64,000 nt of DNA from Arthrobacter globiformis (lineage in GTDB: Bacteria > Actinomycetota > Actinomycetes > Actinomycetales > Micrococcaceae), in contig NZ_JAUSZX010000001.1 of the NCBI RefSeq assembly GCF_030818015.1, positions 2,728,001 to 2,792,000 of the forward strand, read 5' to 3'. How positions within the stretch are numbered: position 1 is the stretch's first letter; each line of letters begins with the position of its first letter. Below, one piece after another: positions 29,711-37,230 of this stretch. A program made the position numbers and the translations under genes. The notes under the pieces are model-generated. The model was not told the DNA's origin. It saw only the letters and a program-made list of their open reading frames with translations, and did not search any database.

Positions 29711-32110
29711 CGACCAGACCCACTCTCGGATTTCGGGCAGGTCTTCAAAGTGCTCCCGGATATATGCGGCGTGGGCGTCCAGCTGGTGGTTGCAATGATC
29801 AGCCAGGGCCTCCGCGCCGTCGAACTGCCGCGGCACCCGCCGGAGCGCTTCCAGCGCCAGGTGGTAGCGGCTCATCCGGTTGACCACCACCATGTCGAAC
29901 GGCGTGGTGGTGGTGCCCTGCTGGCTGTAGCCGCGGACGTGGAACCTCTCCGGATTCGGCCGGCCGTGCAGGAGCTGGTGGAAGGATCGGGCGTAGCCGT
30001 GCCAGGCCACCACCACCTCGCAGGTATCCGTAAACAGCGAAGTGAACGTCCCGTCGTCGAGCCCGTGGGGGTGCACGTTCCGCGGCGGAAGCACCATGGC
30101 ATCCATGACGTTCACCACGCGCACGGCGGCATCCGGAACGTGGCGCTGCAGCAGCCAGGCTGCCGCCAGTGCCTCCTCGGTGGGGATGTCGCCGGCGCAA
30201 GCGAGAATGACGTCGGGTTCAGCGCTGCTGCCATTCTCGTTGCCGGCCCATTCCCACCGGGACGCTCCCGCCTCGGCGTGCGCGCGGGCTTCCGCGAGCG
30301 TGAGGTACTGGGGGTGGGACTGCTTGTCGACGACGACCAGGTTCACGTAGTCCTTGCTGCGCAGGGCGTGCTCCGCCGCCGCCAGCAAAGTGTTGGTGTC
30401 CGGCGGCAGGTAGATCCTCGTCACCTCGCCGGACAGGGACAGCACGGTGTCGATCAGGCCCGGACCCTGGTGGCTGAAGCCGTTGTGGTCGTTGCGCCAG
30501 CACGTGGAGGTCAGCAGGATGTTCAGGCTCGGCACCGGTGAACGCCACTCCAGCTCGCGCGCGTGCTGCAGCCACTTGGCGTGCTGGACGGTCATGGAGG
30601 CGCTGACCATGGCGAAGGCCTCGTAGCTGGCGAAGAACCCGTGCCGGCCGGTCAGCAGGTACCCTTCCAGCCAGCCCTGGCAGAGGTGCTCCGAGAGCAC
30701 CTCCATCACGCGGCCGTCCGCCGAGACATGGTCGTCCCCGTCGCTGCTCGGCAGCAGGAGGCAGCGGTCAGTGGCCTCGAACACGGCGCCCAGCCTGTTG
30801 CTGTTGGTCTCGTCCGGGCAGAACAGCCGGAACCGAGGGTCGTCCTCCGTTCCGGTGTAGAGGTCGCGGAACAGCTCGCCCAGCGGCTTGGTGGTTTCGA
30901 TGCTGGTGGAGCCCGGCCGGCCCGGGTCGACGGCGTACTGCGCGAGGTCCGGAATCTCCAGCGGGACGGACGGCCGGCCGTTGGCCCAGGGTGCGGCCCC
31001 CATCCGGAGCCTGCCTTCGGGTGCCAGCGCCGCCAGTTCGGGCAGAAGCCGGCCGGCGCCGTCGAACAGCGATTCCGGCTGGTAGGAGCGCATCCACTGC
31101 TCCAGCAGCGCCAGGTGCTCCGGGTTGTCCTTGACACCGGACAGGGGAACCTGGTGCGCACGGAACGTGCCTTCCACCTGGATGCCGTCCACGGTTTGCG
31201 GACCCGTCCAGCCCTTGGGCGTGCGCAGGATGATCGCCGGCCAGCGGGCCGCCGTCGTTCGATTACGGCCCGTTCCGGTGTCACCGGAACCGGCGTCCCG
31301 GGCGTCCCGCTGGATGTCCCGGATGGTCCCGTACGCATTGTCGAGTGCGGCGGCCAGGGCCCGGTGGACCTTCCCAGGCTGGTCGCCGGAGACCGTTACG
31401 GGCTTCCAGCCGTTGGCGCGCAGCAGCGCCTCAACATCCTCGTCCGTGCGGCGTCCCAGGACAGTAGGCCCGGAAATTTTGGCCCCATTGAGGTGCAGGA
31501 TGGGCAGGACAGCGCCGTCCCGCGCGGGGTTGAGGAAGAACGGCGCCGTCCAGGAGGCGGCGAGCGGGCCGGTCTCGGCTTCGCCGTCGCCCACCACACA
31601 GGCGGCGATGAGTCCGGGGTTGTCCATCACCGCGCCGGTCGCATGCATGAGTGAATAGCCCAGCTCGCCGCCCTCGTGGATGGATCCGGGGGTGGCGGGG
31701 CCCACGTGGCTGCCCACGCCGCCCGGCGTCGAAAACTGCCGCGCCAGCCGGCGCAGGCCGGCAGCATCGCGGCTCACATCGGGGTAGATCTCGGAGTAGG
31801 TACCTTCGAGGTAGACGTTCGCCACCACCGACGGTCCGCCATGGCCCGGCCCAGCGACGAACAGGACCTCGGCAGACGTATTCCTGATCAGGCGGTTCAG
31901 GTGGGCGTAGATCAGCGACAGCCCGGGGCCGGTGCCCCAGTGGCCCAGCAGCCGCGGCTTGATGTGTTCCGGCCGTAGCGGCTCCCGAAGCAGAGCATTG
32001 TCCTGGAGGTAGATCTGGGCCACCGTCAGGTAGTTCGCCGCGCTCCAGTAGCGGTGGAGGAGGTCCAGTTCGTCGTCGGAAATTGCCCCGTTTGCCCCGG
32101 CCATGCCCAT
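29696..32110 (-). CDS. xfp: Phosphoketolase
   Basis: Thiamine-diphosphate enzyme of 804 residues that splits xylulose 5-phosphate (and often fructose 6-phosphate) with phosphate to acetyl phosphate plus an aldose phosphate. Landmarks: LLGHWGTGPGLSLIYAHLNRLI (His of the active site), VAGPGHGGPSV, the ThDP-binding segment CVVGDGEAETGPLAASW, and RNDHNGFSHQGPG in the second half. Length is typical. ATG 32110 is preferred over GTG 32152 because GGAAGG lies 7 nt upstream and a TAGACT -10 element sits just before the longer start. The gene follows the gentisate genes but has its own promoter. Confidence 0.95.
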   Translation of the reverse strand: MGMAGANGAISDDELDLLHRYWSAANYLTVAQIYLQDNALLREPLRPEHIKPRLLGHWGTGPGLSLIYAHLNRLIRNTSAEVLFVAGPGHGGPSVVANVYLEGTYSEIYPDVSRDAAGLRRLARQFSTPGGVGSHVGPATPGSIHEGGELGYSLMHATGAVMDNPGLIAACVVGDGEAETGPLAASWTAPFFLNPARDGAVLPILHLNGAKISGPTVLGRRTDEDVEALLRANGWKPVTVSGDQPGKVHRALAAALDNAYGTIRDIQRDARDAGSGDTGTGRNRTTAARWPAIILRTPKGWTGPQTVDGIQVEGTFRAHQVPLSGVKDNPEHLALLEQWMRSYQPESLFDGAGRLLPELAALAPEGRLRMGAAPWANGRPSVPLEIPDLAQYAVDPGRPGSTSIETTKPLGELFRDLYTGTEDDPRFRLFCPDETNSNRLGAVFEATDRCLLLPSSDGDDHVSADGRVMEVLSEHLCQGWLEGYLLTGRHGFFASYEAFAMVSASMTVQHAKWLQHARELEWRSPVPSLNILLTSTCWRNDHNGFSHQGPGLIDTVLSLSGEVTRIYLPPDTNTLLAAAEHALRSKDYVNLVVVDKQSHPQYLTLAEARAHAEAGASRWEWAGNENGSSAEPDVILACAGDIPTEEALAAAWLLQRHVPDAAVRVVNVMDAMVLPPRNVHPHGLDDGTFTSLFTDTCEVVVAWHGYARSFHQLLHGRPNPERFHVRGYSQQGTTTTPFDMVVVNRMSRYHLALEALRRVPRQFDGAEALADHCNHQLDAHAAYIREHFEDLPEIREWVWSPPGS

Positions 32111-32152
32111 GAATGTGCCTTCCGTCGGATCCGCTCCAGCGCTGACGGGCAC

Positions 32153-32158
32153 AGTCTA
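32153..32158 (-). promoter_or_regulatory. Probable -10 element of the phosphoketolase gene
   Basis: TAGACT on the minus strand, about 43 nt before the start codon at 32110, gives a leader of about 36 nt. It overlaps the next in-frame GTG upstream, which argues against that longer start. Confidence 0.45.
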
Positions 32159-32180
32159 CCCCGGCGTTTTGGCCGCAAAC

Positions 32181-32232
32181 CCGGATCCATTTCGGGCCTC
32201 AGACCCACTTTGGCGTCAGATCCACTTCGGGG
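32181..32232 (-). repeat. Three 17-18 bp repeats at the end of the maleylpyruvate isomerase gene
   Basis: TCAGATCCACTTCGGGG (32216-32232, contains the stop as TGA on the minus strand), TCAGACCCACTTTGGCG (32199-32215, 14 of 17, TGA retained) and CCGGATCCATTTCGGGC (32181-32197, 13 of 17 to the first unit, stop lost). Confidence 0.88.
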
Positions 32233-32980
32233 CGGCGGGAACGTCGGACAGCACCTCTGTCCCGCCTGCGGCGGTGACCCCGAAGCAGCCTGCTCCGGCC
32301 GTCCGTCCGGCGGCCCAGGCAGCCACGCCGGCGAGCGGCCCGCTGACCGTGACGGGATGCGCCGCGTTAGTGTCGCCGAACACCAGGTCTGTGCCCGTCA
32401 CCCTGATGACCAGCCCGGCGTCAGTGCCGCGGTTTGCCCAGGCCGAGGTGATGTCCCGCAGCAGCCGTTCCAGGACGGGCTCCGGGATGTCCGCGAAGGT
32501 TGCCCCGTTGCCGAGGTCGACGGCGTGGATCCAGACTTCGCGGGTGCGCATCCACACGGTTTCGGTCGCCGGGACGGTGCGGCCCTGGATGGTCTTGACT
32601 TCGTTGGCCCAGTCCCGGTCGGGCAGGTCGCGCCACTCGACGGACAGGTGCACCGCCGAGTGGTCGAAGAGGTTCCGCAGGGCAATCGGGCTCAGCGTGG
32701 CGCCGAAGTTGATCTCGTGGTCCCGAACCGCAATGGAGGGATACATGGGCGTCTCCACCCCGGTGCCGGCCCACTCCACCAGCCGGGCGATCGCCCGGGC
32801 GTTGTAGCCGACGTGGGCCACGACGTGACGGCGCGTCCAACCCGGGAGGAGGGAGCCGCCGTCGAGCTCCCCATCGGTGAGTTCATTGAGCTTGCGGGCA
32901 AAGAACGCGGTGCCCCGCCGTGCCTGCAGGAGTTCTTCCTGCAGGCCCGGGTCGGTCGTCTGATCGGCACGGGCGACCAT
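32216..32980 (-). CDS. Maleylpyruvate isomerase, mycothiol-dependent type
   Basis: DinB/MDMPI-fold protein of 254 residues that converts maleylpyruvate to fumarylpyruvate, the second step after gentisate ring cleavage. His52 (LLPGWTRRHVVAHVGYN), Glu148 and His152 (TREVWIHAVDLG) match the metal-ligand spacing known for the corynebacterial enzyme, which uses mycothiol. A C-terminal SCP2-like domain (about 170-254) follows. An AAGGAGG ribosome site precedes the ATG, and the preceding gene's TGA overlaps it (TGATG), so it is co-translated with the hydrolase. Placement in the gentisate operon supports the call. Confidence 0.92.
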   Translation of the reverse strand: MVARADQTTDPGLQEELLQARRGTAFFARKLNELTDGELDGGSLLPGWTRRHVVAHVGYNARAIARLVEWAGTGVETPMYPSIAVRDHEINFGATLSPIALRNLFDHSAVHLSVEWRDLPDRDWANEVKTIQGRTVPATETVWMRTREVWIHAVDLGNGATFADIPEPVLERLLRDITSAWANRGTDAGLVIRVTGTDLVFGDTNAAHPVTVSGPLAGVAAWAAGRTAGAGCFGVTAAGGTEVLSDVPAAPKWI

Positions 32981-33816
32981 CAGGCCTCCTTGACCACGCG
33001 GTTGGTCAGCTGGCCCAGGCCTTCGATCGTGGTGACCAGGACCTGGCCTTCTTGCAGGTAGCGCTTGGGGTCCTGGGCGTGGCCCACCCCGCCTGGGGTG
33101 CCTGTGGCGATCACATCTCCGGGGTTCAGCGTGATGATCGTGGAGATGTAAGAGACCAGGAATTCCGGGGTGAACACGAGGTCCCCGGTGGGGGTGCTCT
33201 GCTGGATCTCGCCGTCCACGGCCGAGGTCATGAGCGGACCCGCACTGAATTCGTCCTTCGTGACCAGGGCTGGGCCGAACGGGGTGGAGTTTTCCCAGGT
33301 CTTGCCCTGCAGCCACTGGACGGTGCGGAACTGGTAGTCGCGCATGCTGATGTCGTTCAGGACCGAGTAGCCGGCGATGTGGTCCGCGGCGTCGGCTTCG
33401 CTGATCCGGCGGCCCTGCTTGCCGATCACGACGGCGAGCTCGGCCTCCCAGTCCACGGTGTCCGATTCCTGCGGGAGCGCCAGGTCATCGTTCGGGCCGA
33501 TCAGGGATTCGGCGTACTTGGCGAACAGGGTGGGGTGGTCCGGGATTTCCCGGCCCATCTCCTTGATGTGGTTCCGATAGTTGTGGCCCACGCAGATGAT
33601 CTTCCCCGGGGAGGGTACGACGGCGGCCAGGTCGGCGCCGTCGAGCGCGTGCGTTGCGCCGTTGGCCGCGGCAGCGGTGGTTTCCCAGTCTTCGCTGCGG
33701 AGGAGTTCGCCCACGTCGGCGAAGCCGTCGATCTCGGTGAGGGTGCCGCCGTCCTGGCGGACGGCTTTTGTGACGGTATTGTGCCCGTTGGGGAGGCGGA
33801 GGGTGAGGAGTCTCAT
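32980..33816 (-). CDS. Fumarylacetoacetate hydrolase family protein (fumarylpyruvate hydrolase)
   Basis: FAH-family hydrolase of 278 residues; in this context it hydrolyses fumarylpyruvate to fumarate and pyruvate, the last step of the gentisate path. The fold core is residues 70-278: IICVGHNYRNHIKEMG, the metal-binding Glu residues in VDWEAELAVVIGKQ, GYSVLNDISMRDYQ, and TGTPGGVGHAQDP. Its start overlaps the end of the dioxygenase gene by 4 bp (ATGA type) and its stop overlaps the isomerase start. Confidence 0.93.
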   Translation of the reverse strand: MRLLTLRLPNGHNTVTKAVRQDGGTLTEIDGFADVGELLRSEDWETTAAAANGATHALDGADLAAVVPSPGKIICVGHNYRNHIKEMGREIPDHPTLFAKYAESLIGPNDDLALPQESDTVDWEAELAVVIGKQGRRISEADAADHIAGYSVLNDISMRDYQFRTVQWLQGKTWENSTPFGPALVTKDEFSAGPLMTSAVDGEIQQSTPTGDLVFTPEFLVSYISTIITLNPGDVIATGTPGGVGHAQDPKRYLQEGQVLVTTIEGLGQLTNRVVKEA

Positions 33817-34946
33817 GCGTTCTTGCGTCCTTCGGTGTAGGTGCGGTTGAAGTTCAGCCGTTCAAAGATGGGGGCGTCGCTGAACCGGAACAGATCGAAT
33901 TCGGTTTCTGCCTGCAGGGACCATTCAGCCCAGGACGGAACGACGAACAGGTCGCCCTTAGCGAGGTCCTTGCGTTCGCCGTTGAGCAGCACGCTGCCGG
34001 TGCCTTCGAAGACCTGCCACACGCTGGAACCGACCTCACGGAGTGCTTCGGTGGCGGCGCCGGCGCGGAGCCGGTGGAACTCGGCGCGGATCGTGGGCAT
34101 CACGTCCCCGCCCGTGGTCGGGTTGGAGTAGCGGATCGCGGCGTGGCCCTGGGACACGGTGGCCGGGTGGCCCTCGTCCTCCAGCAGCAGCTGCTCGCGA
34201 AGTGCGCGGTCGGTGTGTTCCCAGCGGTACGCGGCGATGGGGGAGTTGGTGGTGTTGTCCAGGCCGGAGAGCGGACGCAGGCCGGGGTGTGCCCAAAGCC
34301 GCTCAGAACGGGAGATGTCCGGGGTGGCTTCATCCGTGACGCGCTCGGTGCCGAACTCGAAGAACCCGGCGTCGGCGTAGTGCACGAACGGGATGTCCAG
34401 GCCGTCGATCCAGGCCATAGGCTGGTCGGTGTCGTTGTGGTGGCCGTGGAAATTCCAGCCCGGGGTCAGCAGGAAGTCGCCGCGGCGCATGGCCACCGGG
34501 TCCCCGTTCACCACGGTCCAGACGCCTTCGCCCTCGACGACGAAGCGGAAGGCGTTTTGCGAGTGCCGGTGCTCCGGTGCGGTCTCGCGGGCGCCCAGGT
34601 ACTGGATGGCCGCCCACAGCGTCGGTGTCGCATAAGGCGTGCCACCCAGCCCCGGGTTGGCGAGGGCTATGGCCCGCCGCTCGCCGCCCCGCCCCACCGG
34701 GACCAGGTCACCGGCGCGGGCGGCCAAGGGGTACAGGTCGTTCCAGCGCCACACGTGGGGCCGGGCCTTAGGTGCTGGAACCATCGGCATCAGGTCACCG
34801 ATCTCGGTCCACAGCGGGATGAGGTTATCCTGCTTGAAGTCGCGGTACAGCTGCTCGAGTTGCACGGCCTCCTCCGGTGTGGGCTCCGGGGCCACATGGG
34901 CGGCGGCAACTGATTCGTGGGTCGTGGTCTCGGCGCTGATGGGCAC
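33813..34946 (-). CDS. Gentisate 1,2-dioxygenase
   Basis: Bicupin ring-cleavage dioxygenase of 377 residues that opens gentisate (2,5-dihydroxybenzoate) with O2 to maleylpyruvate, using Fe(II). The first cupin carries the metal ligands His126 and His128 (PEHRHSQNAFRFVVEG) and His167 (TPGWNFHGHHND). The second cupin (about 290-360) has VWQVFEGTGSVLLNGE and lacks the same His set, as usual. It is the first gene of a minus-strand operon dioxygenase-hydrolase-isomerase. The upstream 120 bp contain the probable IclR operator. Confidence 0.95.
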   Translation of the reverse strand: MPISAETTTHESVAAAHVAPEPTPEEAVQLEQLYRDFKQDNLIPLWTEIGDLMPMVPAPKARPHVWRWNDLYPLAARAGDLVPVGRGGERRAIALANPGLGGTPYATPTLWAAIQYLGARETAPEHRHSQNAFRFVVEGEGVWTVVNGDPVAMRRGDFLLTPGWNFHGHHNDTDQPMAWIDGLDIPFVHYADAGFFEFGTERVTDEATPDISRSERLWAHPGLRPLSGLDNTTNSPIAAYRWEHTDRALREQLLLEDEGHPATVSQGHAAIRYSNPTTGGDVMPTIRAEFHRLRAGAATEALREVGSSVWQVFEGTGSVLLNGERKDLAKGDLFVVPSWAEWSLQAETEFDLFRFSDAPIFERLNFNRTYTEGRKNA

Positions 34947-35008
34947 GGCGGCCTCCTCGGTGGGTATGGATGACGTCTTGGCGTAGTACCGAGATTAGGG
35001 ACAGCGGG

Positions 35009-35023
35009 GCTGTGAACCACAGC
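35009..35023 (-). promoter_or_regulatory. Inverted repeat before the gentisate dioxygenase gene
   Basis: GCTGTG-AAC-CACAGC (35009-35023) is a perfect 6-bp inverted repeat with a 3-nt centre, next to the probable IclR operator. It could be a second protein site or a small hairpin in the leader; it does not match the CRP/GlxR spacing. Confidence 0.35.
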
Positions 35024-35025
35024 AT

Positions 35026-35042
35026 ATTCTGGCAGGCAGAAT
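35026..35042. promoter_or_regulatory. Probable IclR operator upstream of gentisate operon
   Basis: ATTCTG-GCAGG-CAGAAT is a perfect inverted repeat 80 bp before the dioxygenase start. The same TTCTG-N5-CAGAA occurs at the IclR start codon. A TATGCT -10-like element adjoins it on the minus strand, so binding could activate or repress. Confidence 0.7.
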
Positions 35043-35066
35043 TATTTGGTCTTGCGCCCGCTTCCG

Positions 35067-35864
35067 TCAGCCGTGCTCGGCGGGATTGGCGGCGATGTCG
35101 ATCTCCAGCTGCCGGCGCGTTTCCAGCATGACCGGGACCAGCCCGGCGTCGAACACGGCGCGGAACCTGGTCACCGGGGTGGCTACGCTGATGGCACCCA
35201 CCACCTCGCCCTTCCCGTTGTGCAGGGCCATGCCCAAGGCGCTGATGCCCTCCTCGGTTCCCTCGAAATTCGCCGCGAAGCCGTTGCCACGGACCGTTTC
35301 CAGCTCCCGCAGGAACCCCGGGTACTCGGCGTCGGGAATGTTGTCGCCGCCAATTTCCGCATTCTGGCTCCGGAACAGCTGCTCAATCAGCGCCGGTTCC
35401 AGCTCGGCCAGCATCGCCTTCCCGCCCGACGCCCTGTTCGCTGGCAGTACGGTGCCTTGCCTGTCGCCCACGCGGAGGGCGCTGGTTCCTTCCACCGTCT
35501 CCAGGAACCGGACCTTGGTGCCTACCCGGATCATGAGGTTCACGGTCTCGTTGAGGCGGGAGCTCAGCAGCTCCATGTGGGGGCGTGCCACATTCCGCAG
35601 CAGCCGGGTCCAAGTGACGCCGGCCGGACCGGCCCCCATCGCCGGTCCGGGGATGTAGCGCCGGGTTTCGTCCTGGACGGCGAAGCCCCGGTACACCAGC
35701 ATGGCCAGCAGGCGGTGCGCGGTGGACGGTGCCACGCCCAGTTCAGTGGCCGCATCCTTGAGCCGCAGGCTGCCGCCGTCCCGCAGCAGCTGCAGGAGCT
35801 GCAGCGCGTTGTCAACCGCCTCGATCGAATATGTGGGCCTCTTCCGGAGCGGCAAGTTCTGCAT
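35067..35864 (-). CDS. IclR-family regulator of the gentisate locus
   Basis: IclR-type regulator of 265 residues: winged-helix N-terminal domain (about 10-75, YSIEAVDNALQLLQLL and LKDAATELGVAPSTAHRLL) and a GAF-like effector-binding C-terminal domain (about 85-260, ending VTRFRAVFDAGLVPVMLETRRQL). It lies between the gentisate operon (same strand) and the divergent transporter/hydroxylase pair. No ribosome site precedes the ATG; TAGAAT ends 6 nt before it, so the mRNA is probably leaderless. A TTCTG-N5-CAGAA palindrome covers the start codon, which predicts self-control. 3-hydroxybenzoate or gentisate is the likely effector (inference). Confidence 0.92.
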   Translation of the reverse strand: MQNLPLRKRPTYSIEAVDNALQLLQLLRDGGSLRLKDAATELGVAPSTAHRLLAMLVYRGFAVQDETRRYIPGPAMGAGPAGVTWTRLLRNVARPHMELLSSRLNETVNLMIRVGTKVRFLETVEGTSALRVGDRQGTVLPANRASGGKAMLAELEPALIEQLFRSQNAEIGGDNIPDAEYPGFLRELETVRGNGFAANFEGTEEGISALGMALHNGKGEVVGAISVATPVTRFRAVFDAGLVPVMLETRRQLEIDIAANPAEHG

Positions 35865-35871
35865 GACAGAA
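35857..35871. promoter_or_regulatory. Probable IclR operator over its own start codon
   Basis: TTCTG-CATGA-CAGAA; the central CAT is the IclR start codon on the minus strand. It also lies about 43 bp before the divergent transporter start, so one site could control both. Confidence 0.7.
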
Positions 35872-35876
35872 TTCTA
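35871..35876 (-). promoter_or_regulatory. -10 element of the IclR gene
   Basis: TAGAAT on the minus strand, 6 nt before the ATG at 35864; it overlaps one half of the operator. Confidence 0.6.
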
Positions 35877-35913
35877 TTGGAGGGCCACGGCTTCAGCCAT
35901 GAGAGTTGGTGGC

Positions 35914-37230
35914 ATGAATCACACACCTTCCGCTGCAGCGACGGAGCGGCCCACGCCCGGAGCGGTCCTTCCGCCGGCGTCGCCGCCCCGGTTTCCCAAA
36001 CAATCCGCAATGGCCGTGCTCGTCTGCTGGCTGCTGGTGGTCTTCGACGGCTACGATCTCATCGTCTACGGGACCGTGCAGTCGGCGCTCATCAATGACA
36101 CCGGCTGGGGGCTGACGAAGGCCACCGCCGGAACGGTCGGATCCATGGCATTCGCCGGCATGATGATCGGCGCCGTCTTCGCGGGCCGGATGGCCGACAC
36201 CTGGGGCCGCCGCAAGACCATCATCGGCTGCGCCGTGCTGTTCTCCGTCTTCACCATCCTCTGCGCCTTCGCCCCGAACGCTTACGTCTTCGGCACGCTG
36301 CGGCTGCTGGCCGGCATCGGCCTCGGCGGACTGGTGCCCTCGGCCAATGCCCTCGTGGCCGAACTTGTGCCGGCGAAGTGGCGGTCCACCGTAGCTACCC
36401 TGATGATGTCCGGCGTGCCGATTGGCGGATCGCTGGCGGCGCTGGCCGGCATCCCGCTGATCCCGGCCTTCGGCTGGCCCGTCATGTTCCTCGTTGCGGT
36501 GCTTGCCCTTGCCGTGGTGATCCCGCTGGGCCTGCGCTACCTGCCCGAGACCCTGCCGCCGGCCGGAGTCACACGGCCAGCGGCTGGAACCACAACCCCG
36601 ACGACCCCTCGCGCAGGCTTCGGTTCCCTGCTCCGGGCGCCCTACCTGGGCGTGAGCGTGCTCTATGCCGTGGCGACCCTCGTGACCCTCTTTGCCTGGT
36701 ACGGGCTGGGCACCTGGCTGCCCAACCTGATGCAGTTGGCCGGCTACAACCTCGGTTCGGCGCTCACCTTCGCCCTGGCCCTGAACCTCGGCGCGGTCGT
36801 CGGTTCCGTGGCCACAGCCTGGGCCGGGACCCGCTTCGGCCCCGTCCCGACGGCGGTCGCGGCAGCCGCCGTCGCCGCCCTCGCCCTCCTGGTGCTGGTT
36901 GCCGGGCCGCCGGTCACCGTGGTGTACCTGATGCTGGTCCTGGCCGGCGTCGGAACGCACGGAACGCAGTGCCTGATCATCGCCGCCGTCGCCAGCCACT
37001 ACCCCGCCCACCTGCGGGGGACAGCCCTCGGCTGGGCCCTCGGCGTGGGCCGGATCGGCGCGGTAGCCGCCCCGCAGGCCGGAGGCCTGCTGCTGGCGGC
37101 AGGCCTGGGCGTCAGCTCCAACTTCCTGGCATTCGCCGGGGCCGCCGCCGTCGCAGCACTCCTGCTCGTCGCCGTCGGCGCCAAAACCATCCGCACAACC
37201 CCAACCCCTGTAGGAGTCAACAATGTCTAA
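35914..37230 (+). CDS. MFS aromatic acid:H+ symporter (AAHS type)
   Basis: Permease of 438 residues with 12 membrane segments, AAHS family, the type that imports benzoates and hydroxybenzoates. Signature features are VVFDGYDLIVYG in helix 1 (Asp residues typical of the family), GRMADTWGRRK between helices 2 and 3 and LRGTALGWALGVGRIG in the C-terminal half. The context (3-hydroxybenzoate hydroxylase 8 bp overlapping downstream) suggests 3-hydroxybenzoate or gentisate uptake. The start is uncertain: ATG 35914 or ATG 35899; neither has a strong ribosome site. Confidence 0.9.
   Translation: MNHTPSAAATERPTPGAVLPPASPPRFPKQSAMAVLVCWLLVVFDGYDLIVYGTVQSALINDTGWGLTKATAGTVGSMAFAGMMIGAVFAGRMADTWGRRKTIIGCAVLFSVFTILCAFAPNAYVFGTLRLLAGIGLGGLVPSANALVAELVPAKWRSTVATLMMSGVPIGGSLAALAGIPLIPAFGWPVMFLVAVLALAVVIPLGLRYLPETLPPAGVTRPAAGTTTPTTPRAGFGSLLRAPYLGVSVLYAVATLVTLFAWYGLGTWLPNLMQLAGYNLGSALTFALALNLGAVVGSVATAWAGTRFGPVPTAVAAAAVAALALLVLVAGPPVTVVYLMLVLAGVGTHGTQCLIIAAVASHYPAHLRGTALGWALGVGRIGAVAAPQAGGLLLAAGLGVSSNFLAFAGAAAVAALLLVAVGAKTIRTTPTPVGVNNV

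Noticed and set aside
35009..35023. CRP/GlxR site before the gentisate operon
   Set aside because: TGTG and CACA arms are only 3 nt apart, not the 6-8 nt required.
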